From Myxococcota bacterium (lineage in GTDB: Bacteria; Myxococcota_C; UBA6777), in NCBI GenBank assembly GCA_023150835.1, contig JAKLKB010000035.1, positions 6,830-70,829 on the forward strand: a stretch of 64,000 nucleotides of DNA, in the 5' to 3' direction. The notes under the pieces were generated by a model. That model made no database searches, was not told where the DNA came from, and saw only the letters and a program-made list of their open reading frames with translations. A program made the translations under genes and the position numbers. Shown piece after piece: positions 60,506 through 64,000 of the stretch. Each line of letters begins with the position of its first letter. The first letter of the stretch is position 1.

Positions 60506-60946
60506 ATGCGTTTTATGGAGAAAGCTGTGATCGTACAACAAGCACAACAAGAACATACCCCCTCGACCTTGGACTTTGCGATGGACTTGGTTCATTGGGC
60601 CGAAGATAAAAAAGCCGAAAATATCCACCTCTACGAGGTCGGGGATCTTTGCTCTTACGCAGATTATGTCTTGATCTGTAGTGGAAACTCTGATCGCCAT
60701 GTCTCTGCCATCGCAGAAACCCTGCGCGAAGAAGGCAAACACGCGGGACATATACCACTCGGTGTCGAAGGCCTGCACAAAGCACAATGGGTCTTGCTCG
60801 ACTTTGGTGACGTCGTGATCCACATCTTTTTTGGGCCCGTGCGGGATTACTACGACCTCGACCGTCTGTGGCCTGCAAAAGCCAAGATCTGGTCGGGCGG
60901 TGAACCTGCTTCGACGCCAGAAAGCGAGGATGACGACGATCTCTAA
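60506..60946 (+). CDS. rsfS: ribosomal silencing factor RsfS
   Basis: A 146-residue RsfS/YbeB/Iojap protein: AMDLVHWAEDKKAENIHLYE, LCSYADYVLICSGNSDRHV, and GDVVIHIFFGPVRDYYDLDR with LWPAKAK. It binds uL14 on the large subunit and blocks joining with the small subunit in starvation. An acidic tail (ESEDDDDL) follows the core. AAAGGAG sits before ATG 60506. rlmH follows after 15 bases, the usual order. Confidence 0.95.
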   Translation: MRFMEKAVIVQQAQQEHTPSTLDFAMDLVHWAEDKKAENIHLYEVGDLCSYADYVLICSGNSDRHVSAIAETLREEGKHAGHIPLGVEGLHKAQWVLLDFGDVVIHIFFGPVRDYYDLDRLWPAKAKIWSGGEPASTPESEDDDDL

Positions 60947-60961
60947 AGATCGCGTCTCACC

Positions 60962-61432
60962 ATGAAGATCGCTATTCTTGTGATGGGTCGGCTCAAAGAC
61001 CGCTACCTCGAAGAAGGGATCGAGACTTATCTACAGCGTCTCCGTCTCTACTGCCCGATCGAATTGATCCGCCTCAAAGAAGAAAAAAAGCCCAACGCTG
61101 CAAGCGAATCGCGCTCTGTTCAGATCGAAGGTGAGCGCATCCTCGCCCAAGTCGGCGAAGGCGATACACTCATCGCGCTCTCCGAAGAAGGCCGCCGCCT
61201 TGACAGCCAAGCATGGGCCGCCACGATGCAAGCCTCCCTTGACGCTTGTCGTGGTCGCCTGTTGTTTGTGATCGGCAGCGGAGCCGGCCTTGCTCCCGAA
61301 GTCAAACAACGCGCCGATATCCTCTTGTCCCTTTCCCCCATGACTTTCCCCCACCAAATCGCGCTTCTGCTTCTCGCCGAGCAACTCTACCGCGCTTGGA
61401 CTCTCCTCAAAAACGAACCCTATCATCGCTAA
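60962..61432 (+). CDS. rlmH: 23S rRNA pseudouridine-1915 N3-methyltransferase
   Basis: A 156-residue SPOUT methyltransferase. Family marks are ALSEEGRRLDSQAWA, the knot FVIGSGAGLAPEVKQRADIL, LSLSPMTFPHQIALLLLAEQ, and the C-terminal NEPYHR that reaches the modified base. It methylates m3-pseudouridine 1915 in helix 69 with SAM. Follows rsfS in the same operon. Confidence 0.96.
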   Translation: MKIAILVMGRLKDRYLEEGIETYLQRLRLYCPIELIRLKEEKKPNAASESRSVQIEGERILAQVGEGDTLIALSEEGRRLDSQAWAATMQASLDACRGRLLFVIGSGAGLAPEVKQRADILLSLSPMTFPHQIALLLLAEQLYRAWTLLKNEPYHR

Positions 61433-61640
61433 ACATCCATCGCACCGACGCTGTTCTCCCCTCCTCGCCTGCTCTTCCCAATGCCTCGTCTTTTTTGTGG
61501 AGCAGTTGGCACACCTTTTCCATGAGGGCCTGCTGACGTCACATCTATCCGAGCAGACCGTTTTTACGCGAGTATGTGCAAAATGCTCGGAGCGTCCGCC
61601 CAAATCGCATTCCACAAACGTTCGTTCTCGGAGGTATCGC

Positions 61641-62612
61641 ATGGACCGGCCCACAAAACAACTTCTCGTCTCGCCAAACCATCCAACACAAACAACACCC
61701 CAGCCTGTCTTGTCTCGGGATCTGAATGTGCCGATTCATCGGTCTTTTCAACTCTTGCGTGAGATCGCATCGGGGCTGCGGATGTGCGGGGAAGGTTTGT
61801 TGGCGCTGTTGTATCCGCCGCATTGTGCGGGGTGTGCGGAGCCGTTGGTGATCGATCGTTCGGGAGACGTGCTGTGTGCGTGTTGCAAAGAGGGGTGTTG
61901 GTTGTTGCGTGATGTGGCGGTTTGTGAGCGATGTGCTGCGCCGATGCGAGAGGGCGAGCGTTTGTTTCATCGATGGCATCGGCGAGATCAGTCGATATCA
62001 TGGTTGGAAGACGAACCCAGCGAGAGCCATTCTGCGGCGTGGTGGGATGCCGCCAACGAGACGCGGGGTTGTTGTGTTTCGTGTCGAGGAGAAGGCGTGG
62101 GCGTCGAGCGATGCAGGGCATTCTTTGCGTATGCAGGGACGATCCGTGCGCTGTTGCGGCGTTGGAAGTACCAACGCGATCTCGACGCAGGGGAGGGCCT
62201 TTGTGCGATCGTTCAAAAAGAATCGGTCGTGTGGTCCGAAGCTCTCGGACAGTACGATATCTTGGTGCCTGTGCCGATGTCACGAAAGCGTTTGCGTTGG
62301 CGTGGTTTTCATCCTGCGTGGAGGTTGGCGCAAGCCTTGGGGGCAAATAGCCGATGCGACGGTCATCCTGAGATCTTGTTGCGTGCTCAAGAAGAGCAAA
62401 CCCAAGTGGGGCTGGATGGAGCAGCCCGTCGGACCGCGCTTGCGGGGCAGATCACGCTCGCACCTTGGGCGATGCAAAAGCTTCACAACAAACGCGTGTT
62501 GCTGGTGGACGATGTGATCACCACAGGCGCGACGCTTGCGGCGTGTGCAGAGGCTCTTCGCCTTGGATCTCCTGCGAAGGTGGATGCGATGGCCTTGTGT
62601 CGGGCGATTTAG
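61641..62612 (+). CDS. comF: ComF-family phosphoribosyltransferase-like protein
   Basis: A 323-residue ComF protein. After a ~45-residue leader, the N-terminal zinc-type Cys cluster is PPHCAGCAEPL with VLCACCKEGC and CERCAAPM. A second Cys pair, CCVSCRGEG, follows. The PRT domain has VPVPMSRKRLRWRGFHPAW and the PRPP loop VLLVDDVITTGATLAACAEA. ComF proteins help DNA uptake or recombination in competent species. It has GGAGG seven bases before ATG 61641. Separated from rlmH by 208 bases with no clear terminator. Confidence 0.93.
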   Translation: MDRPTKQLLVSPNHPTQTTPQPVLSRDLNVPIHRSFQLLREIASGLRMCGEGLLALLYPPHCAGCAEPLVIDRSGDVLCACCKEGCWLLRDVAVCERCAAPMREGERLFHRWHRRDQSISWLEDEPSESHSAAWWDAANETRGCCVSCRGEGVGVERCRAFFAYAGTIRALLRRWKYQRDLDAGEGLCAIVQKESVVWSEALGQYDILVPVPMSRKRLRWRGFHPAWRLAQALGANSRCDGHPEILLRAQEEQTQVGLDGAARRTALAGQITLAPWAMQKLHNKRVLLVDDVITTGATLAACAEALRLGSPAKVDAMALCRAI

Positions 62613-62622
62613 CGTTTTGGGG

Positions 62623-62865
62623 CTACAGGATCTCGAACTCTCGGCAAAAGATCAAGACGCGCCCGACGACGTGGTCTTCTTCAAAGTAGGCGCGGCGGTG
62701 TTGCGTGTTTGGGTAATTGTACAAGCAACGTCCGCCTTGTTCGGGTTGAAAAAAGATGCACTCTTCGCAACAAAATTGGAGGCGTAAGCGCTCCGCTTCT
62801 TCCAAAAAGAGCGCCGTCACAGGCCCTTGGAGAGGGGTAAAGGTGGGGGCTTGTTTGCTTGTCAT
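62623..62865 (-). CDS. small Cys-containing protein
   Basis: An 80-residue protein starting at 62865 with AAGGAG eleven bases upstream. It has QFCCEECIFFQPEQGGRC, HRRAYFEEDHVVG and ends VLIFCREFEIL: Cys-Cys-x-x-Cys, Cys, His and Cys could bind a metal. It resembles small uncharacterised deltaproteobacterial proteins ending FC(K/R)EFE, from memory. Converges on comF with a 10-base gap. Upstream codons to 63012 are open but not protein-like. Confidence 0.65.
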   Translation of the reverse strand: MTSKQAPTFTPLQGPVTALFLEEAERLRLQFCCEECIFFQPEQGGRCLYNYPNTQHRRAYFEEDHVVGRVLIFCREFEIL

Positions 62866-63035
62866 CGTCCAAAACGCTCCTTGGCCGGCTGTTTTTTTCT
62901 TTGGGTGTGGTGCCGCTGCTGTGGTATCTTCGGGCGGTGAGTGCGTGTGCTTTTCCCCGATCCATCGATACTCTTGGGGATCATATGATATCCGAGAGAT
63001 GTGTGATCGCAATGACGAGGCGATCCGCTGTGATT

Positions 63036-63105
63036 GCCCTGTTCTTGAGCAGCCCCCTGTGGCTGCCCCTACGTTTTGCGATCACACGACAGGCGGATTT
63101 CGTAG
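63036..63105 (-). repeat. dispersed hairpin repeat family A, copy 5
   Basis: On the minus strand it reads GAAATCCGCCTGTCGTGTGA, CGCAAAACGTAGGGGCAGCC and then the hairpin. Here the centre is inverted relative to copies 2-4 (GCAGCC-ACAGGG-GGCTGC instead of GCAGCCCCCTGTGGCTGC), as if the loop had flipped. It lies in the 479-base spacer (62866-63344) before the trypsin-like gene. Confidence 0.78.
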
Positions 63106-63287
63106 AAGCGGTCAATACGGATGTTGAAGCCTTTTGCGCATCCACGACACTTTGACCGATGCACTTTAACCAAGAGCCTCTCGTTCGATCAACTGTTTTG
63201 GGATGCGTTGTTGAGCGGGGTGGATCCCAAATCCTCGAAGAGCGGAACAACAGAAGCGATACAGGCGAATCCTTTCCTCGTAGCGTG

Positions 63288-63350
63288 GGTTAGAAAAGCG
63301 GGTGTTTGAGATGCGACGATGCGTTAGAGAAGTGGGTGTTTGAGATGCGA
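63288..63350 (+). repeat. tandem duplication of a gene start region (about 29 bp)
   Basis: GTTAGAAAAGCGGGTGTTTG plus AGATGCGA (from about 63290) is followed by GTTAGAGAAGTGGGTGTTTG plus AGATGCGA (from about 63323). Both copies end in an ATG-CGA start; the second is the actual start of the trypsin-like gene at 63345. Confidence 0.85.
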
Positions 63351-63935
63351 ACATTGCGATGGCTTCGTTGGTTTGTGCTTTGTTTTTTGGTTTGTGGTGT
63401 TGTGGGAGGGGTGCTGTTGGCGTGCGGGCAGGAACCCTTGGAGCAACGTCAACAGCCGATCATCGGAGGGAAAGAGGATCTGAGCCATCCAGCCGTTGGT
63501 GTGCTGACCACGAACACGTTCACGCCGTTTTGTACGGCAACACTGATCGCACCGCGTCTAGCGCTTACGGCGGCGCATTGTCTCGATATCGCCAAAGCAC
63601 TCAACCTCAAGCTGCGTTTTCGCATCGATCTTCCAAGCCAAGCTGCGACGGGCTTTGATCAACATTTCGTGGATGTCGAGAACACTTCTGTCCATGCCCA
63701 ATGGGCCCCCTCGACAATGTTTTTTGATCACGATATCGCCTTGTTGCGCTTTCGTGAAGCGATCCCATTGATCCAGCCGATGGCGTTGTATCCGAACGCG
63801 ATGGAGGGCGATTGGCTTCAAAAGCGCATTACAGCCATCGGTTATGGGCTGCTCCAAACGCGCCCCATTGGCATCAGGTTAAGCAATGACATCGGAAACA
63901 ACAAGAGGATCGGGAGTATTGTGTTGCCATGTTGA
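63345..63935 (+). pseudogene. trypsin-like lipoprotein, interrupted before active Ser
   Basis: A 196-codon frame: signal peptide with lipobox VLLAC (Cys about 27), then a chymotrypsin-fold domain beginning IIGGKEDLSHPAVG. The catalytic His is in LTAAHCLD and the Asp in DHDIALLRF. It stops at 63933-63935, before any GDSGGP, so the active Ser is absent from the frame. In the same frame after the stop, the last residues to the window edge read DFTIVTDDKGKSLK, which look like the stretch that usually comes just before GDSGGP. A recent nonsense or frameshift mutation (or sequencing error) is likely; the 3' part lies beyond the window. Confidence 0.7.
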
Positions 63936-64000
63936 CGGTCGTTTTCGACGCGAACTGATTTTACAATTGTTACGGATGACAAGGGAAAGAGCCTCAAGCG

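Noticed and set aside
1-64000. tRNA, rRNA or tmRNA genes
   Set aside because: I scanned the spacers for cloverleaf ends and known rRNA text and found none I could support.

Overview
The window is a chromosomal stretch of a Gram-negative bacterium with about 43 protein genes on both strands and moderately high GC. I saw no rRNA, tRNA, CRISPR array, prophage or transposase gene. The mix of secreted cysteine-rich lipoproteins, a sulfatase-modifying-factor-fold secreted protein, a trypsin-like lipoprotein, a PilT-family ATPase, two ECF sigma factors, a tricorn-like protease and very large low-complexity proteins suggests a deltaproteobacterial lineage such as Myxococcota or Bradymonadota. That placement is inference, because no rRNA is present.

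Layout. 1-5000: the 5' part of an HPr-kinase-like gene, a TPR-like membrane protein, and a DprE2/DprE1-like reductase/oxidase pair whose oxidase frame is broken inside a 9-bp minisatellite. 5000-9600: a secreted protein facing a three-gene ABC exporter (adaptor, FtsX-type permease, ATPase). 9700-15130: a tricorn-like protease with a repeat linker, and an amidase. 15400-20180: an MsbA-type ABC exporter, EF-G and a NUDIX hydrolase. 20370-25230: a repeat-rich basic protein, cysteine synthase and a plant-type (ALDH12) P5C dehydrogenase. 25650-35110: a 1157-residue zinc-ribbon/coiled-coil membrane protein, an exonuclease-WYL fusion, a sigma/anti-sigma pair, leucyl aminopeptidase, a nucleotidyltransferase-like protein and a Ppx/GppA-like phosphatase. 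35560-48240: an FGE-fold protein, a tail-anchored protein with a recurring T-(L/I/M)-(M/A)-F-G motif, a UbiB-type kinase, a polytopic membrane protein, a PilT-family ATPase, a degenerate receiver-like protein, a lipoprotein, a lipase and Dtd. 48240-57090: an AT-rich control region, a second ECF sigma factor, PspA, Lon and a DinG-type helicase with a possible N-terminal JAB-like domain. 57300-64000: a cysteine-rich lipoprotein, a lipoprotein-rsfS-rlmH operon, comF, a small Cys protein and an interrupted trypsin-like gene.

Repeats are the most unusual feature. Two dispersed hairpin families (five and four copies) and one MITE-like element with terminal inverted repeats and a 9-bp direct repeat sit between genes. 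Many genes carry tandem repeats whose period is a multiple of three (9, 18, 27, 27, 36, 42 bp), while untranslated tandem arrays have periods of 13, 20 and 28 bp. This points to active repeat expansion filtered by reading frame. The one visible frame break lies in the 9-bp array of the DprE1-like gene, which could be a switchable locus, a decayed gene or a sequencing error.
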